From Thalassotalea sp. PP2-459 (lineage in GTDB: Bacteria; Pseudomonadota; Gammaproteobacteria; Enterobacterales; Alteromonadaceae): 64,000 nucleotides of DNA. Of this stretch, positions 7,716 to 17,105 are shown piece by piece. Both the position numbers and the translations under genes were made by a program. The notes under the pieces were generated by a model. That model made no database searches, was not told the DNA's origin, and saw only the letters and a program-made list of their open reading frames with translations. The stretch lies in NCBI RefSeq assembly GCF_001913705.1, contig NZ_MKQD01000054.1, forward strand, positions 62,001-126,000, read 5' to 3'. Position 1 is the stretch's first letter, and every line of letters begins with the position of its first letter.

Positions 7716-8408
7716 ATGCCGAACAATAACCCAACACATCGCCAAGCAGTCACAACTGCAGATAAAGTATTTCAACAATTACAGTTTGCCATCGTTGAAG
7801 GTGAGATAGCAGCAGGTAGTAAAATTAGCGAGCCTGAACTGGCTAAACGCTTTGATGTCAGTCGAGCAACGCTTCGGGAAGCATTAAGTCGCCTAGAAAA
7901 ATGCCATTTAATTGTGCGAAAACCTAATGTGGGGGCGCGTGTTGTTGAATGCACTATTGAAGGATTATTGGAGATATACCAAGTAAGAGAAGCACTTGAA
8001 GGTATGGCGTGCCGACTTGCTGCTGAAAATATGACAAAACAGGAAATTGTCGACATGCAAGCTATGCTTGATATGCATGCTAAGTCAAAAGCGTTGAAAG
8101 ATGGCATTGCGTATTATCAAGAAGAAGGCGATCTCGACTTTCATTATAAAGTCATCTTAGCAAGTCATAATCAACAACTTATTGATTTGCTTTGTGGGCA
8201 ACTGTACCACTTAGTCCGTATGTATCGTATTCAGTTTGGCATGAACAGTCCAAGAGCTACTAAGGCGTTTAATGAACATGCCAATATTTTACAAGCTATT
8301 ATTGACGGTGATGGCGAGTTAGCAGAAATTCTAATGCGGCGACACATCGGCGCATCACGCAAAAATATCGAACAAAAAATTAAACAATTATCGCAAAACG
8401 CGCAATAA
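7716..8408 (+). CDS. prpR: GntR-family regulator of the methylcitrate cluster
   Basis: A 230-aa protein of the FadR/FCD branch of the GntR family. The winged helix is at about residues 12-80 (KISEPELAKRFDVSRATLREALSRLE), and the all-helical effector domain is at about 90-225, with Asp/His residues (LDFHYKVILASHN, then EHANILQAI) that bind metal and ligand in this group. It stands directly upstream of prpB on the same strand, as in Shewanella-type clusters. There it replaces the sigma-54-type PrpR of enterobacteria. Two palindromic operators flank its promoter and a third similar sequence lies inside the gene. The effector is presumably a methylcitrate-cycle intermediate, which is inference. 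Confidence 0.88.
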   Translation: MPNNNPTHRQAVTTADKVFQQLQFAIVEGEIAAGSKISEPELAKRFDVSRATLREALSRLEKCHLIVRKPNVGARVVECTIEGLLEIYQVREALEGMACRLAAENMTKQEIVDMQAMLDMHAKSKALKDGIAYYQEEGDLDFHYKVILASHNQQLIDLLCGQLYHLVRMYRIQFGMNSPRATKAFNEHANILQAIIDGDGELAEILMRRHIGASRKNIEQKIKQLSQNAQ

Positions 8409-8445
8409 ATAACATAATTCATATATAGCAAGTGAGGAGCTCACG

Positions 8446-9336
8446 ATGTCTACACAATTATCACCTGGCGCAAAGTTTCGTCAGGCCATTACAAAAAATA
8501 AGCCATTGCAAGTAGTTGGAACTATCAATGCCTATTGCGCCATGATGGCTGAACAGCTAGGTCATCAAGCCATCTATTTATCCGGTGGAGGAGTAGCAAA
8601 TGCATCTTATGGTTTACCCGATTTAGGCATGACATCGTTAAATGATGTCATTGTTGATGTTCAGCGGATCACCTCAGCATCAAGTTTACCCTTACTTGTT
8701 GATATAGATACAGGTTGGGGTGGCGCATTTAACATTGCTAAAACAATTAAGGATATGGAAAAAGCAGGTGCTGCTGCCGTTCATATAGAAGACCAGGTGG
8801 CGCAGAAACGATGTGGTCATCGTCCAAATAAAGAAATCGTCTCGACAGAAGAAATGGTTGACCGTATTAAAGCGGCTGTAGATGCACGAACAGATGTGGA
8901 TTTTTTCATTATGGCAAGAACTGATGCATTTGCTCAAGAAGGGCTAGAAAAAGCTTTAGCGCGCGCGAAAGCATATGTAGCAGCTGGTGCAGATGGTATT
9001 TTTGCCGAAGCGGTAAAAACGGAAGAACACTATCGTGCGTTTACTGAAGCGTTAGATGTACCAGTGTTAGCAAATATCACTGAATTCGGTCAAACAGAGC
9101 TTTGGAATAAAGCGCAACTCGGTGAGTGGGGATGCCAAATTGTGCTTTACCCACTTACTGCATTTAGAGCAATGAATAAAGCGGCTGAATCAGTTTATAA
9201 AACATTACTTGCTGATGGTGTTCAAAAAGCAGAAATAGATAACATGCAAACCCGTATGGAACTGTATGATTACCTGGGATATCACGAATACGAAAAGAAA
9301 CTTGATTCGCTATTTGCTGAAGGCAAAAACAAATAA
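8446..9336 (+). CDS. prpB: 2-methylisocitrate lyase
   Basis: It cleaves 2-methylisocitrate to pyruvate and succinate, the last step of the methylcitrate cycle for propionyl-CoA. The 296-aa length is normal. The isocitrate lyase-family active-site loop KRCGH is clear (residues about 122-126, in [10 protein letters not shown]), with the upstream metal-site region DIDTGWG and the IEDQ motif. AGGAG lies upstream of the ATG. The gene is 37 bases after prpR and 50 before prpC and is probably in one operon with prpC and acnD. Confidence 0.96.
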   Translation: MSTQLSPGAKFRQAITKNKPLQVVGTINAYCAMMAEQLGHQAIYLSGGGVANASYGLPDLGMTSLNDVIVDVQRITSASSLPLLVDIDTGWGGAFNIAKTIKDMEKAGAAAVHIEDQVAQKRCGHRPNKEIVSTEEMVDRIKAAVDARTDVDFFIMARTDAFAQEGLEKALARAKAYVAAGADGIFAEAVKTEEHYRAFTEALDVPVLANITEFGQTELWNKAQLGEWGCQIVLYPLTAFRAMNKAAESVYKTLLADGVQKAEIDNMQTRMELYDYLGYHEYEKKLDSLFAEGKNK

Positions 9337-9386
9337 TAAAACAAACAAATAAGTACGAAAGCACCCAAGAAAAGTGAGGAAAGAAC

Positions 9387-10514
9387 ATGGTTGATAAAAA
9401 ATTAAGTGGCGCAGGGCTACGTGGACAAAGTGCTGGAGAAACAGCTTTATGTACTGTCGGTAAAACAGGCGCAGGACTAACCTATCGTGGTTATGATATA
9501 AACGATCTTGCTGAAAATGCGCAATTTGAAGAAGTTGCGTATCTACTTCTTTATGGAAAGCTACCAAATCAAACAGAGTTAACTCGTTATAAAGCAAGGT
9601 TAAAAGGTATGCGTTCAATGCCTGATGCACTTAAATCTGCATTAGAGCTTATTCCAGCAACAGCACACCCTATGGACGTTATGAGAACCGGTTGTTCTAT
9701 ACTAGGTAACCTTGAAACAGAAAATAGCTTTTCAGAGCAATTAGATCATATCGACCGCTTACTAGCGATTTTTCCAGGATTAATTAATTATTGGTATAAC
9801 TTTAGCCATAACGGTATACGTGTGAACGTTGAAACAGATGCTGATTCCATCGCTGAACAGTTCTTATGGACGTTACACGATAAAAAGCCAGAGCCAATGC
9901 ATGTTGATGTTATGCATGCATCATTGATTTTATATGCTGAGCACGAATTTAACGCTTCAACCTTTACTGCGCGTGTTTGTGCATCAACATTGTCTGATTT
10001 GCATAGTTGTGTAACAGCTGCAATTGGTTCCTTGAGAGGGCCATTGCATGGCGGTGCAAACGAAGCGGCTATGGATATGATTGAGCAATGGCAATCTGCT
10101 GACGAAGCAGAAGAGGCCATTATGGGCATGTTAGCGCGCAAAGATAAAATAATGGGCTTTGGTCATGCGGTTTATCGTGAAGTAGATCCACGAAATGCAA
10201 TCATTAAAAAGTGGTCTGAAAAACTTGCAAAACTTGATGGCGATACACGTCTTTATGACGTTTCTGAACGTTGTGAAGCTGTGATGTGGCGAGAGAAAAA
10301 ACTCTTCTGTAATGCTGATTTTTTCCATGCTTCAGCCTACAATTTTATGGGTATACCAACAAAGCTATTTACACCAATCTTCGTTTGTTCGCGTGTTTCT
10401 GGTTGGACAGCACACGTGATGGAGCAGCGTGAGAATAACCGCATTATTCGTCCATCTGCAGATTACACTGGCCCAGAATCTATGCCTTGGGTTGCAATTG
10501 CAGATCGCGATTAA
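9387..10514 (+). CDS. prpC: 2-methylcitrate synthase
   Basis: It condenses propionyl-CoA with oxaloacetate to 2-methylcitrate. The 375-aa length is typical of the short, allosterically simple methylcitrate/citrate synthases. Active-site regions are visible: RGYDINDLAE near the N-terminus, GPLHGGANEAAM and GFGHAVYREVDPR, the latter two holding the catalytic histidines, and a late Asp in the SADYTGPE region. GAGGAAAG precedes the ATG. It sits between prpB and acnD; context separates it from the housekeeping citrate synthase. Confidence 0.95.
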   Translation: MVDKKLSGAGLRGQSAGETALCTVGKTGAGLTYRGYDINDLAENAQFEEVAYLLLYGKLPNQTELTRYKARLKGMRSMPDALKSALELIPATAHPMDVMRTGCSILGNLETENSFSEQLDHIDRLLAIFPGLINYWYNFSHNGIRVNVETDADSIAEQFLWTLHDKKPEPMHVDVMHASLILYAEHEFNASTFTARVCASTLSDLHSCVTAAIGSLRGPLHGGANEAAMDMIEQWQSADEAEEAIMGMLARKDKIMGFGHAVYREVDPRNAIIKKWSEKLAKLDGDTRLYDVSERCEAVMWREKKLFCNADFFHASAYNFMGIPTKLFTPIFVCSRVSGWTAHVMEQRENNRIIRPSADYTGPESMPWVAIADRD

Positions 10515-10587
10515 TCTTAACATTCTCGTTATGTTTAATTTCAATGGTGGCTAAATGGCCGCCATTTCACTTTTTGTGGACTACGTT

Positions 10588-13206
10588 ATGAACTATGAAT
10601 ATCGCAAACCATTACCTAATTTCAAAATGGCAGGGATGCCTATTGATTTTTACGATACTCGCGCTGCAATAGAGGCGATAACACCGGGTAGTTACGCCAA
10701 GCTGCCTTATACATCGCGCGTTCTTGCCGAGCAACTTGTACGTAAATGTGACCCAAGTACCTTGCAGGATGCTTTAAAACAGATTATCGATGGAAAACGT
10801 GATTTAGACTTCCCTTGGTATCCTGCTCGTGTTGTTTGTCACGATATATTAGGTCAAACCGCATTAGTTGATTTAGCCGGTCTACGTGATGCTATTGCAG
10901 AGCAAGGCGGTGACCCAGCAAAAGTAAATCCAGTGGTACCAACTCAACTTATTGTTGATCACTCATTAGCGGTAGAAGCCGCGGGTTTTGATCCTGACGC
11001 TTTTGAAAAAAATCGTGCTATTGAAGATAGACGAAATGAAGATCGCTTTCATTTTATCGAATGGACGAAAACAGCGTTTAAAAATGTTGATGTTATTCCA
11101 GCAGGTAACGGCATCATGCATCAAATTAATCTTGAAAAGATGTCACCTGTTATACAGCTGCGAGACGGTGTGGCTTTTCCTGATACTTGCGTAGGTACAG
11201 ATTCTCATACTCCTCACGTAGATGCTTTAGGCGTTATTGCCATTGGTGTTGGCGGCTTAGAGGCGGAAACTGTGATGCTAGGACGTCCATCTATGATGCG
11301 TTTACCGAACATCGTTGGAGTTGAATTAGTTGGACAAAGACAACCCGGTATTACCGCGACTGATATTGTTTTGGCTATTACTGAATTTTTACGTAATGAA
11401 AAAGTGGTAGGCACCTACCTTGAGTTTTTCGGTGAAGGCGCTCGTAGTTTATCCATTGGGGATCGTGCAACTATTTCTAATATGACGCCTGAGTATGGTG
11501 CTTCAGCCGGTATGTTCTATATTGATGAACAAACTATCGATTACCTTAAAATTACAGGTCGCGAGCCAGAACAAGTCGAACTTGTTGAAGCCTATGCAAA
11601 GCATACGGGTTTATGGGCAGATGATTTAATAGGTGTACATTATGAACGTGTATTAACCTTTGATTTATCGTCCGTGGGCCGTAACATGGCAGGGCCATCA
11701 AATCCACATCGTCGTTTGGCGACTTCTGAGCTTGTATCGAAAGATATTGCAAAAAATTTAACCGATTGCCAAGCACAAGAGGCAAAAGGTGAAATGCCGG
11801 ATGGCGCTGTAATTATCGCTGCAATTACTTCTTGTACAAATACGTCTAACCCAAGGAATGTGGTTGCTGCTGGTTTAGTCGCAAAACGTGCTAATGAACT
11901 TGGTTTAGTACGTAAACCATGGGTAAAAAGCTCTTTTGCTCCTGGTTCTAAAGTGGCGAAGTTATATTTGGAGGAAGCAGGGCTACTATCTGAATTAGAA
12001 AAATTAGGCTTTGGTATTGTTGCTTACGCTTGTACAACTTGTAATGGTATGTCAGGCGCATTAGATCCTGATATTCAACAAGAGATCATTGATAAAGATT
12101 TATATGCAACAGCGGTGCTGTCAGGTAATCGAAATTTTGATGGTCGTATTCATCCATATGCTAAGCAAGCATTTCTAGCTTCTCCTCCTTTAGTAGTAGC
12201 GTATGCTATTGCAGGCACTATGCGCTTTGATATTGAGCAAGATATATTAGGCAAAGATCAAGCAGGTAATAACATTACCTTGAAAGATTTATGGCCAAGT
12301 GATGAAGAGATTGATGACATTGTTAAACGCTGTGTAAAACCTGAGCAGTTCAAAAAAATATATACGCCAATGTTTGATTTAGGCGCATTTGAGCCTGCTG
12401 AAAGTCCTCTTTATGACTGGCGCGAAAAGTCTACCTATATTAGGCGTCCACCCTATTGGGAAGGGGCGCTTGCTGGTGAACGAACAATGAAAAATATGCG
12501 GCCGCTTGCGGTACTAGGTGACAATATCACCACTGATCATTTATCGCCATCTAATGCTATTATGTTAGACAGTGCAGCTGGTGCATATTTGGACAAAATG
12601 GGGTTGCCAGAAGAAGATTTTAACTCATATGCTACACACCGCGGTGACCATTTAACGGCACAGCGTGCAACATTTGCCAACCCTAAACTCTTTAATGAAA
12701 TGGTACGAGATGAAAACGGTGATGTTATTCAAGGTTCTTTAGCGCGTATAGAACCTGAAGGAACTCAAAGTCGCATGTGGGAAGCGATAGAAACTTATAT
12801 GGAACGGAAGCAACCGCTGATCATTGTGGCCGGCGCTGATTATGGCCAAGGCTCTTCACGTGACTGGGCTGCAAAAGGTGTTCGTCTCGCCGGTGTTGAG
12901 GTAATTATTGCTGAAGGGTTTGAGCGTATACATCGTACCAATTTAATTGGTATGGGAGTACTACCACTTGAATTTATTAACGGTGATACACGTAATACCT
13001 ATGACATTGATGGTAGCGAAACGTTTGATGTGGTTGGTCAAACCTCCGCTGGCGGCCATATGAAGGTTATTATGGTAAGGGCAAACGGTGAAAAAGTTGA
13101 AATACCTGTTAAGTGTCGTCTAGATACAGGCGAAGAGGTTACTGTGCATCGTGCCGGCGGCGTTTTACAAAAATTTGCTACTGATTTTTTAGAGTCAAAA
13201 GTGTAA
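10588..13206 (+). CDS. acnD: Fe/S-dependent 2-methylcitrate dehydratase
   Basis: It dehydrates 2-methylcitrate to 2-methylaconitate (in a trans-type configuration that then needs PrpF). It is an aconitase A-type protein with iron-sulfur ligand cysteines in SCTNTSNPRN and CTTCNGMSG, the substrate-site regions VGTDSHTPH and GDNITTDHLSPS, and the swivel-domain sequence GADYGQGSSRDWAAKG. I chose ATG 10588 (872 aa) because MNYEYRKPLPNF matches the usual AcnD N-terminus. The ATG at 10555 would add 11 hydrophobic residues. The AcnD-PrpF pair replaces PrpD in this pathway. Confidence 0.95.
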   Translation: MNYEYRKPLPNFKMAGMPIDFYDTRAAIEAITPGSYAKLPYTSRVLAEQLVRKCDPSTLQDALKQIIDGKRDLDFPWYPARVVCHDILGQTALVDLAGLRDAIAEQGGDPAKVNPVVPTQLIVDHSLAVEAAGFDPDAFEKNRAIEDRRNEDRFHFIEWTKTAFKNVDVIPAGNGIMHQINLEKMSPVIQLRDGVAFPDTCVGTDSHTPHVDALGVIAIGVGGLEAETVMLGRPSMMRLPNIVGVELVGQRQPGITATDIVLAITEFLRNEKVVGTYLEFFGEGARSLSIGDRATISNMTPEYGASAGMFYIDEQTIDYLKITGREPEQVELVEAYAKHTGLWADDLIGVHYERVLTFDLSSVGRNMAGPSNPHRRLATSELVSKDIAKNLTDCQAQEAKGEMPDGAVIIAAITSCTNTSNPRNVVAAGLVAKRANELGLVRKPWVKSSFAPGSKVAKLYLEEAGLLSELEKLGFGIVAYACTTCNGMSGALDPDIQQEIIDKDLYATAVLSGNRNFDGRIHPYAKQAFLASPPLVVAYAIAGTMRFDIEQDILGKDQAGNNITLKDLWPSDEEIDDIVKRCVKPEQFKKIYTPMFDLGAFEPAESPLYDWREKSTYIRRPPYWEGALAGERTMKNMRPLAVLGDNITTDHLSPSNAIMLDSAAGAYLDKMGLPEEDFNSYATHRGDHLTAQRATFANPKLFNEMVRDENGDVIQGSLARIEPEGTQSRMWEAIETYMERKQPLIIVAGADYGQGSSRDWAAKGVRLAGVEVIIAEGFERIHRTNLIGMGVLPLEFINGDTRNTYDIDGSETFDVVGQTSAGGHMKVIMVRANGEKVEIPVKCRLDTGEEVTVHRAGGVLQKFATDFLESKV

Positions 13207-13230
13207 TAGGTGATATGCCACATTACTGTT

Positions 13231-13253
13231 AGGCGGCTTATGTCGCCTTTTTT
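13231..13253 (+). terminator. Hairpin terminator between acnD and prpF
   Basis: AGGCGGC / GTCGCCT, with a TTAT loop and one G-T pair, is followed by TTTTT. It would partly end the prpB-prpC-acnD transcript before prpF. Confidence 0.75.
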
Positions 13254-13327
13254 AACCATAATAATCACCTTACGACTGTAGATATAAATTGATGTAAGGT
13301 AGTAACGTTTTAGTTAAGGAAATTAAA

Positions 13328-14506
13328 ATGTCTTTTGCAGCACAAATTAAAATACCCGCGACCTATATGCGGGGTGGAACATCTAAAGGTGTATTTTTTA
13401 ATATGTCCGATCTTCCAAAAGCATGTCAAAAAGCAGGAACTGCGCGTGATAAGTTATTACTGCGTGTGATGGGAAGCCCAGATCCTTATGGCAAACATAC
13501 AGATGGAATGGGTGGTGCAACGTCAAGTACTAGCAAAGCAGTGATATTGTCTAAATCAGAAGAAAAAGATCACGATGTTGATTATTTATTCGGTCAAGTT
13601 GCTATTGATAAACCGTTCGTTGATTGGTCTGGAAACTGCGGTAATTTAACGGCTGCCGTTGGTGCGTTTGCTATAACGTCTGGACTAGTAGATCAACGTA
13701 ATATTCCAGACAATGGTTTTTGTACAGTGAGAATTTGGCAGAAAAACATTGCTAAAACAATAATTTCTAAGGTTCCCATTAATAATGGACAGGTGCAAGA
13801 AACTGGAGGCTTTGCCTTGGATGGCGTTACTTTTCCCGCAGCTGAAGTACCAGTAGAATTTCTTTCTCCGGTTGATCCTAATGACGCAATGTTTCCTACC
13901 GGTAATATTATTGATGATTTGGAAGTGCCGGGTATAGGCACATTTAAAGCGACTATGATTAATGCGGGTATTCCAACAATCTTCCTTCATGCTGAAGATA
14001 TTGGTTATCTTGGTACAGAGCTACAAGGTGATATTAATGGTAGTGAAGTAGTCCTTCGCTATTTTGAGACTATACGTGCTTATGGTGCGATAAAAATGGG
14101 TTTGATCAAAACGGTAGCAGAGGCGCAAAGTAGACAACACACACCTAAAGTTGCTTTTGTTGGCAAGCCAGTAAGTTACCAAGCATCTAGTGGAAAACAG
14201 ATCCAAGCCGATGACATCGATTTAAATGTGCGTGCGTTATCAATGGGGAAGTTACACCATGCTATGATGGGGACAGCGGCTGTTGCTATTGGTACAGCTG
14301 CAGCAATTCCCGGGACCGTTGTCAATATAGCCGCAGGTGGTGGTGAACGAGAAAGTGTTAATTTCGGCCACCCGTCGGGTACGTTAAAAGTAGGTGCAAG
14401 TGCGCGATATATTAACGATAAGTGGTTAGTTGAAAAAGTGACTATGAGTAGGAGTGCACGCGTGCTAATGGAAGGTTGGGTACGAATACCTGCTGATAGC
14501 TTTTAA
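13328..14506 (+). CDS. prpF: 2-methylaconitate cis-trans isomerase
   Basis: It isomerises the AcnD product so that an aconitase can hydrate it to 2-methylisocitrate. The 392-aa length and PrpF landmarks fit: YMRGGTSKGVFF at the N-terminus, GGATSSTSKAVI, WSGNCGNLTAAVGAFA and GHPSGTLKVGA. These belong to the diaminopimelate epimerase-like fold. AAGGAAA precedes the ATG. It is 121 bases after acnD, beyond a terminator hairpin, so its level may be lower than that of the upstream genes. Confidence 0.95.
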   Translation: MSFAAQIKIPATYMRGGTSKGVFFNMSDLPKACQKAGTARDKLLLRVMGSPDPYGKHTDGMGGATSSTSKAVILSKSEEKDHDVDYLFGQVAIDKPFVDWSGNCGNLTAAVGAFAITSGLVDQRNIPDNGFCTVRIWQKNIAKTIISKVPINNGQVQETGGFALDGVTFPAAEVPVEFLSPVDPNDAMFPTGNIIDDLEVPGIGTFKATMINAGIPTIFLHAEDIGYLGTELQGDINGSEVVLRYFETIRAYGAIKMGLIKTVAEAQSRQHTPKVAFVGKPVSYQASSGKQIQADDIDLNVRALSMGKLHHAMMGTAAVAIGTAAAIPGTVVNIAAGGGERESVNFGHPSGTLKVGASARYINDKWLVEKVTMSRSARVLMEGWVRIPADSF

Positions 14507-14718
14507 CGGAAATACACCTGCATGACTTTTCAGCGCTTTAGTTGAACCCAAAGAGCAGCGTTTTTTGTCATTTATACGTCGTTATTGCTTTTTCATGTGG
14601 AATAACCACAGATTAATCGCAATGCCTTGTCTAAATACCAATAAACGGAAAAGATCAACAGGGCCTAATAACAGTTGTTACTTTTGATTACAGTTATTGG
14701 CTTTGACTTCTGTAAACT

Positions 14719-14753
14719 AGACAACAACACTGGTAAAGTCAGTGTTGTTGTCT
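14719..14753 (+). terminator. Long hairpin downstream of prpF
   Basis: A 13-bp perfect stem (GACAACAACACT / AGTGTTGTTGTC plus one A-T pair) with a 9-base loop lies about 210 bases after the prpF stop codon. The following TTGAATTT is a poor T-tract, so termination is only likely. The rest of 14507-14824 holds nothing else I can name. Confidence 0.5.
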
Positions 14754-14824
14754 TGAATTTACTTAAGGTCTGTTACTTACCTTAGGTTATTTGCTAGGGT
14801 TAGTTTTATTCAAAGGAATTGATT

Positions 14825-15478
14825 ATGGGTAAGAATTTCATTGTTAATTTGACTTTGTTGTACTTTGTGTCGGTACATGCCATTGCAAGTGAAATAAAAA
14901 TACCGGCGAATATTAAAGTATTGCAAGTTAACGATACGCAATATACTGCAAGTTTTTTTGACCGAAGTACTTCATACGCTATTAGTATTGGTCTAAATGA
15001 ATTGCACTTACAATTTAAAGAATTGGTTGAGGATGTTGAAAACGACGACCATACCATCATTTACTCTAAGCCATTCGTGATTATTTTCACGCTTAAAACA
15101 GCAAAAGACTTAACACTGCTTGTACCAGAGTTTAACTCTGAAACACAGGTAAGAGCCTACGCAAAGAAGCCAACCATTCTTTTAGTTGATCGAAACCAGC
15201 GAAACATCAATCACACATTATACGATGTTAAAGATTACAAATCGCAACAAAGCAATCAATTTGATCTAACAATACATGATAAATCTACACGCCTGATAAG
15301 TCAGCAGGATGAAAAGCTACCTCAACAAGTTACAGAAAAAAGCCATTCAGATTCGATTCATCAATTTACCGATAAGATGCCGCTTGAAATGCTTCATTAT
15401 TGGTGGAAAAAAGCATCTACTGAGCAAAAAGTCGAGTTTTTAGACAAAGTTAATCTAGAATCAAAGAAAGGAAAGTAA
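14825..15478 (+). CDS. DUF2057 (YccT-like) exported protein
   Basis: A 217-aa protein with an N-terminal signal peptide (hydrophobic VNLTLLYFVSVHAIAS, cleavage near residue 22). The body fits DUF2057: an early IPANIKVLQVND strand, then a long beta-rich region and LTLLVPEF. The E. coli relative YccT (CsgI) is periplasmic and affects curli assembly, but that role cannot be assumed here. Start ATG 14825 has AAAGGA 8 bases upstream. The next gene begins one base after the stop codon, so they form an operon of envelope proteins. Confidence 0.8.
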   Translation: MGKNFIVNLTLLYFVSVHAIASEIKIPANIKVLQVNDTQYTASFFDRSTSYAISIGLNELHLQFKELVEDVENDDHTIIYSKPFVIIFTLKTAKDLTLLVPEFNSETQVRAYAKKPTILLVDRNQRNINHTLYDVKDYKSQQSNQFDLTIHDKSTRLISQQDEKLPQQVTEKSHSDSIHQFTDKMPLEMLHYWWKKASTEQKVEFLDKVNLESKKGK

Positions 15479-15479
15479 T

Positions 15480-16235
15480 ATGAAATTATTGATAAAAACG
15501 TGTGTAATAATAAGTCTCGTTTTGTCTAGTGCTGTAAGCGCAGATGAAGGCATAGAAGTAATAGGCAAAGCAGAAGTGAAAGCTCAGCCGGATCAATTTT
15601 CCTTAACAATTAGTATTAAAGAACGTGGCATCGCCGCTAGCAAAGTAAAGCAAATTGTTGATAAAAAAAGTGAACAAGTCGTCAGCATGTTTATCAAGCA
15701 AGGGGTGTCCGAGTCTCACATTGATTCGTCAATGTTACGTATGTATCCTATTTTTGAAAAACCAGAAGTTATGATAGAAAACGCTGAATTAGAACACCGC
15801 GCTAGTCACAATAATACAGTAAAATTTCCGTTACAAAAGCAAGAAAAGAAAGTACAAAAAATAAGACTTTTTGATGTTGCCCGTACTATTTCTGTAAAAC
15901 TAAATTCGCTTGAGCAATACGACAGTGTTTTAGAACACTTGGTAAAAATAGGTGTCAGTAATATTTCCCCCATACAGCTAGGTTTTAGTGATCCTGATGC
16001 ACTTTACCAACGTGCATTATTACAAGCTATTGATAATGCAAAAGCTAAAGCAAGGAATATTGCTAAGCAACTTGGTGTATCGGTAGGAAAAGTTATGTCA
16101 ATTAAGGAGACTGGTTATCATGCACCTTCAGTGTATCGTATGGCAGCGATGGAATCTAAAGCCGGTTTTAACTCTCAAGCTACAGAACGTTCAGTTTCTG
16201 CACAAGTTGCGATAACATTTCAAATAATTTTGTAG
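15480..16235 (+). CDS. SIMPL-domain (DUF541, YggE-like) periplasmic protein
   Basis: A 251-aa protein with a signal peptide ending near SAVSA (residue about 20). GIEVIGKAEVKAQPDQFSLTISI and the later ALLQAIDNAKAKARNIAKQLGVSVGKVMSI are the two hallmarks of the SIMPL/DUF541 family, which forms oligomeric periplasmic assemblies. The E. coli relative YggE is linked to oxidative-stress tolerance. There is a long insert around residues 95-125 rich in Lys and Gln. AAGGAAAG precedes the ATG. It is cotranscribed with the DUF2057 gene. Confidence 0.85.
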   Translation: MKLLIKTCVIISLVLSSAVSADEGIEVIGKAEVKAQPDQFSLTISIKERGIAASKVKQIVDKKSEQVVSMFIKQGVSESHIDSSMLRMYPIFEKPEVMIENAELEHRASHNNTVKFPLQKQEKKVQKIRLFDVARTISVKLNSLEQYDSVLEHLVKIGVSNISPIQLGFSDPDALYQRALLQAIDNAKAKARNIAKQLGVSVGKVMSIKETGYHAPSVYRMAAMESKAGFNSQATERSVSAQVAITFQIIL

Positions 16236-16278
16236 AAATAAGGTTTATTTGGGCTGGCTCGCACATAAAGCTTTAATT

Positions 16279-16320
16279 TCAGCCTTTATCAAGGTATGTT
16301 ATGCCAATTTTAAAGGCTGA
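16279..16320. repeat. Inverted repeat upstream of msrC
   Basis: Arms TCAGCCTTT (16279-16287) and AAAGGCTGA (16312-16320) are perfect over 9 bp with a 24-base loop. The second arm ends 9 bases before the msrC start codon, so the structure could affect translation or be an operator pair. Confidence 0.4.
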
Positions 16321-16329
16321 CGTGTTAGA

Positions 16330-16806
16330 ATGTCAAAAATCGAACTTTATCAACAACTGAAGCTACAAGTTTCAGCGTTAATAAGCACCGAACATGATAT
16401 GGTAGCTAATATGGCTAATATCAGTGCATTATTGTTTGAATACCTACCTGATGTTAATTGGGTAGGTTTTTATCGTTCAATCGAAGATGAATTAGTGCTA
16501 GGTCCTTTCCAAGGGAAAGTGGCGTGCATACGTATTCCTCTCGGTAAAGGTGTTTGCGGTACGGCTGCAAGTGAAGGAAAAACACAACGAATTGCTGATG
16601 TACATCAATTTAGTGGGCATATTGCCTGTGATGCAGCAAGTAATTCAGAAATTGTTATTCCTGTCTATCATCAAGAAAAAGTTATCGCGGTATTAGATAT
16701 AGATAGCCCAATTAATGATAGGTTTGATGTAGAAGATCAACAAGGGCTGGAAAGCTTAGTGAAAGTGTTTGAACAAACCTTGTATTTAGAGCAACAAGCA
16801 TTATGA
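16330..16806 (+). CDS. msrC: Free methionine-(R)-sulfoxide reductase, GAF-domain type
   Basis: It reduces free methionine-R-sulfoxide, repairing oxidised methionine in the cytoplasm. The whole 158-aa protein is one GAF domain. Cysteines 66, 76 and 100 keep the 10- and 24-residue spacing of the three catalytic cysteines of the E. coli enzyme (84, 94, 118), within VACIRIPLGKGVCG and HIACDAASNSEIVIP. No clear Shine-Dalgarno sequence precedes the ATG. It overlaps the next gene by 4 bases (ATGA), so the two are coupled. Confidence 0.92.
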   Translation: MSKIELYQQLKLQVSALISTEHDMVANMANISALLFEYLPDVNWVGFYRSIEDELVLGPFQGKVACIRIPLGKGVCGTAASEGKTQRIADVHQFSGHIACDAASNSEIVIPVYHQEKVIAVLDIDSPINDRFDVEDQQGLESLVKVFEQTLYLEQQAL

Positions 16807-17087
16807 AAGAGCTTGTTGTCATACATGATTACCTTGTTTCTGAAGAAGTCGTTGGTGACTGGGACGGCAATGAAGAACAAGCAACAGAAAACATAAATCA
16901 GCTTTATCATACGTTATATGATTACGCTGAGGAAGATATTGATCCAGCAGAGTTAAGCGAGCTTTTAGAGCTAGTTTGGCAACATTGGATTGGGCAAGAG
17001 GCATTAGCAGAGTTAACACTTGATGACATCAGTGATTGGTGTCAACATTTACTAATGAATCGTGAACAGTATTTAAACGACGAATAA
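16803..17087 (+). CDS. Small acidic protein of unknown function
   Basis: A 94-aa protein, very rich in Asp and Glu, with Trp residues in WDGNEEQ, VWQHWIGQEAL and ISDWCQHL and a predicted all-helical shape. I do not recognise the family. It starts inside the end of msrC (ATGA overlap) and stops 18 bases before proQ. The tight coupling and normal composition make it a real gene. It has neither a signal peptide nor a membrane segment, so it is cytoplasmic. Its place between msrC and proQ hints at a stress or RNA link but does not prove one. Confidence 0.75.
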   Translation: MKELVVIHDYLVSEEVVGDWDGNEEQATENINQLYHTLYDYAEEDIDPAELSELLELVWQHWIGQEALAELTLDDISDWCQHLLMNREQYLNDE

Positions 17088-17105
17088 ATTAATTAAGTAG
17101 TTATT

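Noticed and set aside
9788-10141. A 117-codon minus-strand frame inside prpC
   Set aside because: It is fully covered by a conserved synthase gene and has no ribosome site or recognisable domain.
10555-10587. N-terminal extension of acnD from the upstream ATG
   Set aside because: The extra 11 residues are absent from the usual AcnD N-terminus, which begins at MNYEYRKPLPN (10588).
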